Positions 7,682 through 16,395 are shown, counted from the first letter of the stretch. The stretch is DNA of 53,494 bases from an uncultured Lachnospiraceae bacterium (GCA_946558695.1 CAMNTQ010000021.1:1-53494); one strand, 5' to 3'. Made by a program: numbers and translations. The notes: generated by a model from the sequence alone, not told the origin.

Positions 7682-9058
7682 CTATTTCTTAACAACCGGA
7701 ACCGGAGTGTTATCCTTGGCGTCAAGATTATTGATATATTTCTTCGTATCACGCACCATCTCATTCGAGAGAAGAAGCACTGCCACTAAGTTCGGTATGG
7801 CCATCAAAGCATTCAGCGTATCCGCGATCAGCCACACAAGATCAAGAGCTGCGATCGGCGCGATAACCGCAACCGCAATATAGAGGATACGGTACGGGAT
7901 CAGCCCCATTCTCCCTGCGAAATATTCCACACAGCGCTCGCCGTAATATGCCCATCCAAGAATCGTTGAATATGCAAAGGAAATGATACCCAATGTAAGG
8001 ATGATCGGTCCGATCACAGGAATCTGCCCAAATGCCAATGAGGTAAGGACGCCGCCGTTATCAATCTGGTCAGCGTTGATGCCCGGATTCTTCATGATCG
8101 TCGTAACAAGCACAAGACCTGTCATCGCACATACTACTACCGTATCCCAGAATGTTCCGGTGGAGGAAACAAGGGCCTGACGGACCGGATTCCTTGTCTG
8201 TGCCGCTGCCGCTGCGATCGGCGCAGAACCGAGACCAGATTCATTCGAGAACAGACCTCTGGCAACTCCGTACTGGATCGCCATCCTGATTCCTGTTCCT
8301 ACAAGGCCGCCCGCTGCTGCTCCCGGCGTAAACGCCAGCTTGCAGATCGTACCAAGCGCCGGAATAATGAAATCATAGTTCATGCCAAGAATGATAATAC
8401 ATCCCAGTACATAGAAAACCGCCATAATCGGAACTAATCTCTCACACACGCTTGCAATCGACTTGATTCCGCCGAAAATTACGATTGCGGTAAGAACCGC
8501 GACAATCACACCCACAAGCCAGAGCGGAATCCCGAAATTCTCTTTACATACAGTAGCGATCGCATTTACCTGTGTCGCACATCCGATACCAAAGGAAGCA
8601 AATCCGGCAAGCACCGCAAAGATCATGCCGAGCCACTTCATGTTAAGACCTCTCTCCAGCGCATACATCGCACCGCCCTGCATTCGTCCGTCTTCCGTCT
8701 TAACTCTGTATTTTACGGCTATGTAGGACTCCGCGTACTTGGTTGCGATACCGAACACGCCGGTAAGCCAGCACCAGAGCACCGCGCCCGGACCGCCTAA
8801 AGCAATCGCCGTACCTACACCGATGATATTTCCTGTTCCAATCGTCGCTGCCAGCGCCGTCGTCAAAGCGCCGAAGTTCGAAACCTCGCCCTCTGCATCC
8901 GGATCCTTTGTAACCGAAAGTTTAATACCTTTACCTACCGTATGCCTCTGGATGAATCCTGTCCGGATCGTCAAGAACACATGAGTTCCCAACAGGAGGA
9001 AGATCATAGCCCAGCCCCACACGAGTCCATTAATTTTTCCAACAATCTCTGCAAACAT
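7682..9058 (-). CDS. Sodium:alanine/glycine symporter (AGCS family)
   Basis: A secondary transporter that imports alanine or glycine with sodium. The 458-aa product has about 10-11 hydrophobic helices. AGCS signature segments are GALTTALAATIGTGNIIGVG (residues about 63-82), YAESYIAVKYR and GLFSNESGLGSAPIAAAAAQ. The C-terminal tail is short and charged. It has its own promoter (9128-9156) and terminator (7632-7663), so it is a single-gene unit. Substrate choice between alanine and glycine cannot be settled from sequence. Confidence 0.93.
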   Translation of the reverse strand: MFAEIVGKINGLVWGWAMIFLLLGTHVFLTIRTGFIQRHTVGKGIKLSVTKDPDAEGEVSNFGALTTALAATIGTGNIIGVGTAIALGGPGAVLWCWLTGVFGIATKYAESYIAVKYRVKTEDGRMQGGAMYALERGLNMKWLGMIFAVLAGFASFGIGCATQVNAIATVCKENFGIPLWLVGVIVAVLTAIVIFGGIKSIASVCERLVPIMAVFYVLGCIIILGMNYDFIIPALGTICKLAFTPGAAAGGLVGTGIRMAIQYGVARGLFSNESGLGSAPIAAAAAQTRNPVRQALVSSTGTFWDTVVVCAMTGLVLVTTIMKNPGINADQIDNGGVLTSLAFGQIPVIGPIILTLGIISFAYSTILGWAYYGERCVEYFAGRMGLIPYRILYIAVAVIAPIAALDLVWLIADTLNALMAIPNLVAVLLLSNEMVRDTKKYINNLDAKDNTPVPVVKK

Positions 9059-9446
9059 ATTGTTCCCCTTTCTTTTCTCACTTTCCTTGCTTGTTTTTTA
9101 CATGCACTATCTATTTCTCTCCCCTATATTGTATCCTAATTTTTTCTATATATCAATCATTGTTATTAAATTGACACACTATTCGTCATAATGACTATCA
9201 TGTAAAGATTTTTCTTGCATTTGAATATTGTTAATCCAATAACTATCCCCATTTTGCAAGCAATCTATCAGTAAATATTCTATATTTTTTATTTTGTGTA
9301 TTTTTGATTCTAGTAAAAATATACAATTTTCACAACTTCTCATTACATTTTGTTGTAAAACTTTTGAAAAATATTTCGTAATATTTTTCAAAATATTCAG
9401 AAAATTGACATGTCAGGAACGATCTTTTAGATTATATTTTTTTCAT
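9059..9446. other. 388-bp AT-rich intergenic region
   Basis: It contains the symporter promoter and little else. A 70-codon reading frame on the minus strand (9179-9391) has a Lys/Asn/Cys-rich product but would need a TTG start without a ribosome site, so I do not call it a gene. No clear terminator is seen for the envelope operon that ends at 9447. Confidence 0.5.
9128..9156 (-). promoter_or_regulatory. Promoter of the sodium:alanine symporter gene
   Basis: Minus strand TTGATA (9151-9156), 17-bp spacer, TACAAT (9128-9133). Confidence 0.65.
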
Positions 9447-10481
9447 TCATTCCCGTATTCTTTTTATTTCCGTAAAATTTACCCTGCAGAATGTAATAAG
9501 TCCGATCACCATCACCGCATAAAAACCGGCTCCCCTCGTAATACACATCGAAGCAACAAGATATCCCCCCGGAAAAATACCGCCGAATACACTTGCATAC
9601 ATCGCCTCCGTAATCCCCTGCGCCCCCGGAATGGGCAGCATATCTACCGCAATATAGACCGATGCCTGTACAAAGACGATGTCCATCATCTCCGCACCGG
9701 ATAATCCCAATCCCAGATACACCACGTATGTCAGCACAAAGACAGTAAAGCGCTGCAAAAAAGTTCCCGCAATGACCGCCGCTATCATCCCTTTATGTCC
9801 CTTTAAAAAACAAACGGTCTCCTGATAGCCCGTCAAAAACCGATTTACCTTCTCCTGTCTCTCATCGGATCTTTTCCAGATTCCAAGCTTTACAAGTGCC
9901 GTTTCCGCCCTGCGGCAAAAATTTTTAATCATTCCCGGCGAGAACATAACCACCAAAAGAACCGCCACTAATAAGGCGTTCAAAAATAATCCCAGAAAAT
10001 ACAGCCCGTAATACTTTCCAAGATATCTTCTAAGAGGCGCTCTCCAGAGCAGCGCAATTCCCGCTCCGATCAGGACCAGCACCAGCTTATAGATCACGGC
10101 AACCGTCATCAGTACGACAGAAGACGCAGAAAGCGCATTTCCATCTCTTTTCATATAGTAAAGCTGCATCGGCTGCCCTCCCGTGGCAGAAGGCGTCAGC
10201 CCCGAAAAGAAAAATCCGATAAAAGAATAAGAGATACAGCGAAGAAGCGCCGTCCGCTCTCCGATCCCCCTTAACAGATACCAGATCATCAAGCCTTCCG
10301 CCGCCACAAACAACACCGCAAGGAAAAGAGCCGCCGCCAGATACTCCGCCGGCATCTTTCGGACAGCTCCCATAATCTTTTCCAAATCCTGCTTCCAGAA
10401 CACGCACAGAAAAGTTAATATCATGACTGCCGCGAAGATTCCCGCGTTCAAGACAAGCCTTTTTACGCTTTTCTCATTCAT
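9447..10481 (-). CDS. Flippase-like membrane protein, MprF/YbhN-type domain (UPF0104)
   Basis: This 344-aa protein is a stand-alone version of the transmembrane domain of lysylphosphatidylglycerol synthase. In MprF that domain moves the aminoacylated lipid across the membrane; free-standing copies are thought to translocate lipid-linked substrates. There are about 8 hydrophobic segments. Key stretches are SYSFIGFFFSGLTPSATGGQPMQLYYMKRDG (about residues 85-115) and the C-terminal AVDMLPIPGAQGITEAMYASVF. There is no C-terminal aminoacyl-transferase domain. It overlaps the upstream gene by 8 nt and is the last gene of a three-gene operon with a glycosyltransferase, so a role in making or flipping a modified envelope lipid is likely (inference). 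Confidence 0.87.
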   Translation of the reverse strand: MNEKSVKRLVLNAGIFAAVMILTFLCVFWKQDLEKIMGAVRKMPAEYLAAALFLAVLFVAAEGLMIWYLLRGIGERTALLRCISYSFIGFFFSGLTPSATGGQPMQLYYMKRDGNALSASSVVLMTVAVIYKLVLVLIGAGIALLWRAPLRRYLGKYYGLYFLGLFLNALLVAVLLVVMFSPGMIKNFCRRAETALVKLGIWKRSDERQEKVNRFLTGYQETVCFLKGHKGMIAAVIAGTFLQRFTVFVLTYVVYLGLGLSGAEMMDIVFVQASVYIAVDMLPIPGAQGITEAMYASVFGGIFPGGYLVASMCITRGAGFYAVMVIGLITFCRVNFTEIKRIRE

Positions 10482-11043
10482 AGACAGAAACTCCTTTTAT
10501 CTTATTATGATTCCGCTCCTCTGCCGTAATCTCTGATAGCTCTCCCTCGAAAATCATCCGCATCTCTTCATACTCATAAAAATCTTTCGGCGTGATAAGC
10601 GAAAAATGTTTCTCCGATATGCAGATACCATTCTCCTGCAAAAGTCTTGCTATATAGGAAGAACACGTATATTGATCCTTTATATAAAACGGAAGCCCAA
10701 GCAGGATGAAAGGAAGTCCAAGCACTGCATAATGGATATGAAACCTCCTCTTGTAATCCTCCTCAAGCCTCTCCATAATATTTCTTTTCTGTTCATAGGT
10801 GCACGCAAGTTCACAGATACGGTAATATGCTTTCGGGAAGACACGCAGGATCTGATACTTATCCTCCTTTTCAAAGCCCGCAAAAAACGGAATCGCCGGA
10901 TTGCGCCTTCCCACGCTGTAGCCTTCTGTCATTTCCGCGTCTGCCGCGATCACCGCATGGATATACCTCTGCTTTAAAAAATACCGTATCAGCGACGCAA
11001 ATAATCCCGGCGTGTCAACAAGCGCTATGTATAGATGTGTCAT
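10474..11043 (-). CDS. Predicted permuted papain-fold (YiiX/NlpC-like) protein
   Basis: A 189-aa protein without a firm family match. A candidate catalytic His29 comes before a candidate Cys127 (YTCSSYIARLL). This His-then-Cys order is seen in circularly permuted NlpC/P60 (YiiX/LRAT-like) hydrolases or acyltransferases. A short hydrophobic stretch (AVLGLPFILLGLPFYI, about 106-121) precedes the Cys. I start at ATG 11043, with AGAAG upstream, because longer readings would overlap the glycosyltransferase gene. It lies between the glycosyltransferase (14-nt gap) and the flippase (8-nt overlap), so it is translationally coupled and probably acts on the same envelope lipid. The fold assignment is inference from motif order. 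Confidence 0.6.
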   Translation of the reverse strand: MTHLYIALVDTPGLFASLIRYFLKQRYIHAVIAADAEMTEGYSVGRRNPAIPFFAGFEKEDKYQILRVFPKAYYRICELACTYEQKRNIMERLEEDYKRRFHIHYAVLGLPFILLGLPFYIKDQYTCSSYIARLLQENGICISEKHFSLITPKDFYEYEEMRMIFEGELSEITAEERNHNKIKGVSVYE

Positions 11044-11057
11044 GTCCGATCTTCTTT

Positions 11058-12107
11058 CTATTGAAATTTGTATATTTTTCTGGCAATTCGATATCCGTCC
11101 ACCGTAGCTCTTTTTCCCAGCTTTCCCGGAAGATTCGTAAGCCCGCACAGCGTTGTGAACCGAAGCCGCCAGTAAAGGCCCGGATTCCTTTCCTTCAGTT
11201 CCGCCCAAAGCTTCACATGCTTATTTTTTCCTTCCTCATCCCCTTTAAGCAGCAGATGGATGGAAGATATCGCCATCATGATTGAAATATTCCGGCACAT
11301 ATAATTGGCAAGCTTTGGGTGAATGCTCCTGACTTCATTCAAATCCACACATTCCGCCACAATCTTTGTCACTTTGATCTGTTGTTCGATCCGTTTGATC
11401 AGGACATTTTCATTTACAGACTGATCTTCCCTTCCAAGATAATACTGATACAAATCCAGATTCATGTAGTAAAGCGTCCTTACAAAGGGAAGCGGACGGT
11501 AAGCCAAGATATTGTCCACATAAAACGTATGCTCCGGCAGAACGATTCCGGATTCCCTCAACACCTCCGTGCGGTAGACCAACGCATGCATGATCAGATA
11601 CTGGGAAGGCCTGAAACTCCTGATATCATCCCATGTCAGAACAGTCCTTTCAGGAAACACATTCCCGTATCTCATAGTTTTCGCGGTTCCGTCATCCAGA
11701 TGATTATACGTATAATTACAGATGAGCAGATCCGGGCAGGCTTTCTTTGCACCTTTTTCTTCCTGTCCGCACCATTCTGCTATCTGCCGCAGCAGTTCCC
11801 TGTATGCGTATCCGTCCAGCCAGTCGTCCGAATCTACCACTTTAAAATACTTTCCTTCCGCATGCTCAAGCCCCGCGTTCACGCCGGAGCCATGCCCTCC
11901 GTTTTCCTTATGAATTACCTTTACCGTATCCGGGAAACGCCTGACATAATCATCCGCAATTTCTCCTGTCCGGTCGGTGGAACCATCGTTCACAACGATA
12001 ATCTCTACCTGCTCCATCCACCCTGCAGGCAGAATCATCGAATCAAGGCACCGTTCCAGATACAGTTCCGAATTGTAGCTTGGTATTGCAATCGTTAAAT
12101 ACTTCAT
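11058..12107 (-). CDS. Family 2 glycosyltransferase
   Basis: Transfers a sugar from a nucleotide donor to an envelope acceptor on the cytoplasmic face. The GT-A domain is at residues 1-200, with AIPSYNSELYLERCLDSM at the N-terminus, VNDGSTDRTGEIADDY and the metal-binding DSDDWLDGYAYRELL. The C-terminal 150 residues are less conserved and basic. There is no predicted membrane segment, so it is probably peripheral. The length of 349 aa is normal. It is first in the operon with the papain-fold protein and flippase. Its promoter (12150-12206) shares an unusual architecture with that of dedA. Confidence 0.92.
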   Translation of the reverse strand: MKYLTIAIPSYNSELYLERCLDSMILPAGWMEQVEIIVVNDGSTDRTGEIADDYVRRFPDTVKVIHKENGGHGSGVNAGLEHAEGKYFKVVDSDDWLDGYAYRELLRQIAEWCGQEEKGAKKACPDLLICNYTYNHLDDGTAKTMRYGNVFPERTVLTWDDIRSFRPSQYLIMHALVYRTEVLRESGIVLPEHTFYVDNILAYRPLPFVRTLYYMNLDLYQYYLGREDQSVNENVLIKRIEQQIKVTKIVAECVDLNEVRSIHPKLANYMCRNISIMMAISSIHLLLKGDEEGKNKHVKLWAELKERNPGLYWRLRFTTLCGLTNLPGKLGKRATVDGYRIARKIYKFQ

Positions 12108-12149
12108 TCCTTTTGTCCTTTCTGCTTAAGTTCTCTTATGTTAGTAATA

Positions 12150-12206
12150 AATATACCCGAGAAATCTTAAGAGAAAGATTTCAAAAAACGAAAGAAATAC
12201 GAAAGA
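12150..12206 (-). promoter_or_regulatory. Promoter with response-regulator-like repeats (site A)
   Basis: Reading the minus strand: TCTTTCG, 4 nt, TCTTTCG, 16 nt, TCTTAAGATTT, 2 nt, CGG, G, then the -10 TATATT (12150-12155). There is no -35 consensus; the direct repeats occupy the activator position. The same elements at the same distances occur at 51058-51114 before dedA. An inverted repeat (GAAATCTT with AAGATTTC) overlaps the proximal element here but not at dedA. Confidence 0.65.
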
Positions 12207-12265
12207 TTCAGGAAGAAAATACACACCTGTCAGACGTTCATCCATTGTCAGCGCAAAACGCAAAA

Positions 12266-12306
12266 ACAGAGATGTCTGCTGCCGATCATCGCGCAGACAT
12301 CTCTGT
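12266..12306 (-). terminator. Terminator of the M26-like protease gene
   Basis: A 14-bp perfect stem (ACAGAGATGTCTGC with its complement) has a 13-nt loop and an interrupted T-run on the minus strand, 18 nt beyond the stop codon. Confidence 0.8.
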
Positions 12307-12324
12307 CTCAAACCTTATGATGCA

Positions 12325-15300
12325 TTATTTGCTTACTTTAATCTTAATCGATGCTTTCTTCTTACTTCCATCTCTTGCCGTTGCGGTGATGGTCACGGTT
12401 CCTTTCTTTTTCGCGGTTACTTTTCCCTTGGAATTCACGGTCGCCACCTTCTTGTTAGAAGATTTCCATGTGACTTTCTGGTTCGCCGCTGTCGCAGGCG
12501 CTGCTACTGCTTTCAGCGTCTGGGATTTCTTTACCTTCATTGTCTTTTTACCGGTAATTTTTACTTTTGTAACCTTAACCGCCTTTTTGCTCACTTTCAG
12601 CTTGACGGATGCTTTCTTCCCGTTTGGCGCTTTGGCAGTAATCGTAACGGTTCCCGCTTTCTTCTTAACAGTTACTTTACCTTTGGAATTCACGGTCGCT
12701 ATCTTCTTGTTGGAAGATTTCCATGTGATCTTGCCATTCTTTCCGGTCACCTTCTTGCCTTTTGCATCTACCGCGCTGGCTTTCAACGTATACTTTTTAC
12801 TATACGTAGCTTTCAGTGTTCCTTTTACTGTCTGGCCGTTCAGCGTAAGCGTTACTTTTTTCGCCTTTCGGACCGCCGGTGTCTTTGACGGCTGTGACGG
12901 CTTTGACGGCTGTGACGGCTGCGTTATTCCAGTACTCGGATTTGTCGTTCCGGTGCTCGGCGTACTTGTTCCGGTATCCGGCTTTTCCGGCCGCACCGGA
13001 TTCGTCTCTCCCGGCTTTTCCGGCTCTTCTGGCTGTACCGGATCTGTCTCTCCCGGCTTCTCCGGCTCTTCTGGCTGTACCGGATCTGTCTCTCCCGGCT
13101 TCTCCGGCTCTTCTGGATCCGGCGGCTGTACCGGCGTCTGGCCGTCGCCGTAGATCGATTCCGCAAAGTCCTTCGTCTGAATTAAATATGCTTTAAATAT
13201 TTCCTGCTTCAGACGCTCGACTTGTGTTTCCTGTGCGCGGATATTATTAGCTCCGTCCGGTTTGACACTGACACTTGCCAAATCACTCTCCACCGCATCT
13301 TTCATCAGCCGGCACAGCTCTTCAAAAGTGCTGACCGTAACAGATTTCTCTTTCCATGTGATAGTGACAGGCTTTAGTCTGCCGGTTTTTTCAATTCTTT
13401 TCTGAAACATGGCTTTCTTAAAATCAGCCATCGTCTTATATGCACCGCCGGATATCTTGTTCAGGATATATTGATCCGAAAGGATCACGCCGACCGCCTG
13501 GGCATCCGCTTTATGCTGATTGGAGATAAAGGGAACCATACCGCCGTAATATCCATATTCGGCAAGCAGTTCAAATGCCTGCCGACGGATCGTGGCATCG
13601 CCGCTGACGCCGCGGTCATTCTGTACTCCGGCATAATTGGCGCTGAAAAGCGGCACAACGTAATAACCATTCCTCGCTATAGTTCCTGTTGTCTTCGTTC
13701 CCTCTACTTCATAGCGGGATGCAATTATACTTTCACGGATCAGGTCGTCAATGGTATGCAGGCTCTCCGCCTCGGCAAAAGTCAGTTCCCTTACCGAATC
13801 CAGATAATGTACGGAACCTTCGTCTCCCTGATTATGCCTGTTTTCCGGATCCTCAATCTGCTCAAGCTTGTGGAACCATTTCTTCTTTTCTTCTGCACCT
13901 TTCGTAAGTATACTGTCTGCTTCCGCGTAATCTAATGTATAGACCACATCCAGAATACCGCTCATATATTCCTTAAGATCCGCTTCATCCTGAAAACGCT
14001 CCGGCTGGCCGTTATGATAGCGGTCGCTCTTTGACAGGCGGTCGTAGATCAGATTCAAGTTAAAAGCAGGCGGATCATTCAGCTCATAAGGCTCAAACAT
14101 TCCTCTTGTATAGACTTCTCCCGGCACGCCGTCGCGCATACCATGTCCATTCAGTATGACATCGGAAACAAGTATATGCGTCAGCTCATGGGCATATGTC
14201 GAAAGCCCCCGCTCCATCAGCGCCTTTGACAGATAATAACGTATATTCTGACCTTGTGCCTCTCCATCCACAAAACTAAAAGCAACATACTTTTTCAGAG
14301 GAGTAAAAAATTCCCTGACTCCACGGGACGCATTCTTCCCGCCCTTTTCCGACCATTCTTCCCCCGCACTTGCAGATGTCCCAGAATAAATCCGCAGACT
14401 GTCATATACGGCACGGTTAGACAAGAGGCTCTCTCTTTTTTCCGGTTTTGCAATCCGATGCCAGAAATCAATAAAAGCCGTCTGCTGGTTCGCAGCCTGT
14501 TCTAACTGCTTCCTGAATTCTTCACGCTTTTTTCCATACTCCGTCGGATCGTTCTCTTTTAAAGTCCTGTCTATATAACAATCTACAATTCCGTATGTAA
14601 TGGTAGCAGAATTAGCGATCACATAGACACTGTCCTCCGACACCGTAAGAAGCGGCAGAATATAAGCGCGGTCGGCCTCATTATCATACAGCCTTCGGTA
14701 TAATCCTGATTTAGCGGTATCCCAGTCAGATGATTTCTCCAGTATATATGCACGGCTCTCCTGCACGAACCACTCATTCATCGATGTATCCCGTATATTT
14801 TTCTGTCTGTAATACTCTAAAAGACTCTCTAACGATGCACCCTTTCCTTTGTCACCAAATGCCCCAAATATTGTGCCGGAAGTATAAAATTCTTTGTAAT
14901 TGTTAGAAATCTTTAATCTCTCGCCCCCAATGCCCCCGATATAGATCAGCCAATCCAAAACATCACTTATCCCCTTAGGCACATCATACGGCAACGAGTT
15001 ATAAAAAAGATCATCTCTTATGTTGCATCCTCCCATGTTGAAATCATACAATCGTTCAATATAAGCAAGTCCCAGCAACAGTTTTTCTTTATTCTTCTGT
15101 ATCTTACTAATAAAATACTCTTCCCCTCTATTTGGTTCCCAGCCATCGGCATTATTAACCACTCCACAGATAATCTCTTCAATATTTGCCTGAACTTCCT
15201 CAAATGCCGTTTCATAAGATATTACGTTAACTTCCGTGTCAAGCTGACATGACAGCAACTGCTTTATTGTATTATTGTTATAATCAACTGCACGCAACTC

Positions 15301-15417
15301 ATCCGCCGTCGCCTGACTCACCGTTTCCCCGACGCTCGCCGCGGAAGCAGTTGCTGGTAAAGCAAACAACAGCATCACGAGAAACACCGCCGCTGCCGCT
15401 ATTCTTATTTTTTTCAT
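12325..15417 (-). CDS. Secreted M26-like zinc metalloprotease with Big2 domains
   Basis: A 1030-aa exported protein, probably a protease acting on host or cell-surface proteins. Residues 1-30 are a signal peptide (KKIR, hydrophobic core, then ATASAA). Residues about 31-757 hold the catalytic region. Zinc ligands are seen in HELTH (410-414), with a Glu 20 residues after the second His inside GMRDGVPGEVYTRGMFEP; this spacing and context resemble IgA1-protease/Zmp (M26) enzymes. Residues about 758-850 are a Pro/Glu/Thr linker with 14-residue repeats. Residues about 853-1030 contain two Big2 Ig-like domains (ITWKSSNKKIATVNSKGKVT and a second copy). There is no LPXTG or sortase tail, so attachment may be through the basic Big2 region. 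The start at 15417 has AGGAGG. A preceding Uma2 gene fragment suggests rearrangement upstream. Confidence 0.82.
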   Translation of the reverse strand: MKKIRIAAAAVFLVMLLFALPATASAASVGETVSQATADELRAVDYNNNTIKQLLSCQLDTEVNVISYETAFEEVQANIEEIICGVVNNADGWEPNRGEEYFISKIQKNKEKLLLGLAYIERLYDFNMGGCNIRDDLFYNSLPYDVPKGISDVLDWLIYIGGIGGERLKISNNYKEFYTSGTIFGAFGDKGKGASLESLLEYYRQKNIRDTSMNEWFVQESRAYILEKSSDWDTAKSGLYRRLYDNEADRAYILPLLTVSEDSVYVIANSATITYGIVDCYIDRTLKENDPTEYGKKREEFRKQLEQAANQQTAFIDFWHRIAKPEKRESLLSNRAVYDSLRIYSGTSASAGEEWSEKGGKNASRGVREFFTPLKKYVAFSFVDGEAQGQNIRYYLSKALMERGLSTYAHELTHILVSDVILNGHGMRDGVPGEVYTRGMFEPYELNDPPAFNLNLIYDRLSKSDRYHNGQPERFQDEADLKEYMSGILDVVYTLDYAEADSILTKGAEEKKKWFHKLEQIEDPENRHNQGDEGSVHYLDSVRELTFAEAESLHTIDDLIRESIIASRYEVEGTKTTGTIARNGYYVVPLFSANYAGVQNDRGVSGDATIRRQAFELLAEYGYYGGMVPFISNQHKADAQAVGVILSDQYILNKISGGAYKTMADFKKAMFQKRIEKTGRLKPVTITWKEKSVTVSTFEELCRLMKDAVESDLASVSVKPDGANNIRAQETQVERLKQEIFKAYLIQTKDFAESIYGDGQTPVQPPDPEEPEKPGETDPVQPEEPEKPGETDPVQPEEPEKPGETNPVRPEKPDTGTSTPSTGTTNPSTGITQPSQPSKPSQPSKTPAVRKAKKVTLTLNGQTVKGTLKATYSKKYTLKASAVDAKGKKVTGKNGKITWKSSNKKIATVNSKGKVTVKKKAGTVTITAKAPNGKKASVKLKVSKKAVKVTKVKITGKKTMKVKKSQTLKAVAAPATAANQKVTWKSSNKKVATVNSKGKVTAKKKGTVTITATARDGSKKKASIKIKVSK
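12978..13125 (-). repeat. 42-bp coding minisatellite in the protease linker
   Basis: Two near-identical 42-bp units and a diverged third encode a 14-residue unit (PEEPEKPGETDPVQ). The phase can be followed at 13022, 13064 and 13106. Such repeats change copy number by slippage and alter linker length. Confidence 0.85.
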
Positions 15418-15485
15418 ACACCTTCCTCCTGTATCATATTTTTCAATATAAATATTCTCTCTACTGGTATCCCCATTGTAAAAGT

Positions 15486-15686
15486 TTAACACTGCCGTGT
15501 CAAACAATTTTTACTTTCGATATAACTTTTTATCCGATATGACAAATCCATTACAAGTATTTGATGTCTTGTATTTGGGGGAGCCAAATCATAAATTTCT
15601 CCGCCAATTAATTCCGCACGTTCTCCATCCGGCAAAGCATAAATATCTTCTATTGTATAGGTATCTTCTTTTCTTACTACATTCAT
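15486..15686 (-). pseudogene. Truncated Uma2/DUF820-family nuclease-like gene
   Basis: The 66 codons match only the N-terminus of Uma2 (DUF820) proteins, with YTIEDIYALPDGERAELIGG then EIYDLAPPNTRHQ. The family is usually about 190 aa with a PD-(D/E)XK nuclease fold whose catalytic residues lie in the missing part. A strong AGGAGGTG precedes the ATG at 15686, so the fragment may still be translated. The frame ends 68 nt before the protease start. The 3' two-thirds are absent, consistent with a deletion or recombination junction here. Confidence 0.75.
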
Positions 15687-15726
15687 TGGCTGCACCTCCT
15701 GTCTTTAAGGATATATCTTCATCACT

Positions 15727-16038
15727 CTATATCAAATTCCTATATTCCCGTCTTCCGTCCACAATGGCATATATGATAACCAGCCTCTTACCATCATCAA
15801 CTTTATAAAATATCAAATGTCTTTCCGCTATAAGCACTCTATATCCCTGTTTCCGCAAAATTGAATATCTTGGAACGCTCCCGGACATGGGAGAATTTTC
15901 CAAATGATTAATAACCGTTTTGATTTTATCAAGATAATTCCATGCTGTATCAACACTTCCCGAATCTTCAGCTATATAAAAAATCATCTCCCTTAGCTGA
16001 TCGTCTGCTTTATCTGTACGGACTATCTTATACTTCAT
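15727..16038 (-). CDS. RelE/ParE-family toxin
   Basis: A 103-aa protein of the RelE/ParE superfamily. RelE-type members cleave mRNA on the ribosome and ParE-type members poison gyrase; which applies here is unclear. Recognisable parts are ADDQLREMIFYIAEDSG at the N-terminus, the central Gly-Ser-Val-Pro-Arg loop and the C-terminal LIAERHLIFYKVDDGKRLVIIYAIVDGRREY. It overlaps the antitoxin gene by 11 nt, as usual for coupled toxin-antitoxin pairs, and lies in an accessory patch. Confidence 0.9.
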   Translation of the reverse strand: MKYKIVRTDKADDQLREMIFYIAEDSGSVDTAWNYLDKIKTVINHLENSPMSGSVPRYSILRKQGYRVLIAERHLIFYKVDDGKRLVIIYAIVDGRREYRNLI

Positions 16039-16309
16039 CAGGCCGCCTCCTTAATAAAGACTGTCTGATATCATGAAAAGTATCCTGCATAGGCGCAGCT
16101 CTTCCATTTTCAACATCATTTTCCGCTTCCGCTAATGTCCGTAATAATTCCAGTTTTGATTTCATCTGGTAATAATCCTGCAAACCTAATACAACAGTGT
16201 CCCCATGTCCATTTACGGTAATAATAACCGGCATTCTTTCTTCATGGCATTGTTTGGATATTTCGCTGTAATGGTTTCTTAAATCCGATGACGGTCTGAT
16301 TGTTTCCAT
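16028..16309 (-). CDS. Phd/YefM-family antitoxin
   Basis: A 93-aa antitoxin that should bind the RelE-like toxin and, with it, repress the operon. The N-terminal Phd/YefM DNA-binding fold is seen in IRPSSDLRNHYSEISKQCHE and MPVIITVNGHGDTVVLGLQDY. The C-terminal 40 residues would wrap the toxin. GAGAGG precedes the ATG. It comes before and overlaps the toxin, the standard order. Confidence 0.9.
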   Translation of the reverse strand: METIRPSSDLRNHYSEISKQCHEERMPVIITVNGHGDTVVLGLQDYYQMKSKLELLRTLAEAENDVENGRAAPMQDTFHDIRQSLLRRRPDEV

Positions 16310-16395
16310 ACATGCTCCTCTCTAATATTGCACTGATTGTTATAATCATATTATGTCTTAATTTGTATATGCTTTCAATGGTTATATAAAAAAAC

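Noticed and set aside
9179-9391. 70-codon minus-strand frame with several Cys residues
   Set aside because: It needs a TTG start, has no ribosome site and lies in AT-rich DNA; no ATG is available before the upstream stop.
12978-13125. Possible CRISPR-like repeats
   Set aside because: The units are contiguous, in frame and 42 bp long with no spacers; they are a coding minisatellite.
12080-13153. 357-codon plus-strand open frame
   Set aside because: Shadow of the Lys/Pro-rich end of the protease gene; its low-complexity Phe/Val composition mirrors the Big2 repeats.
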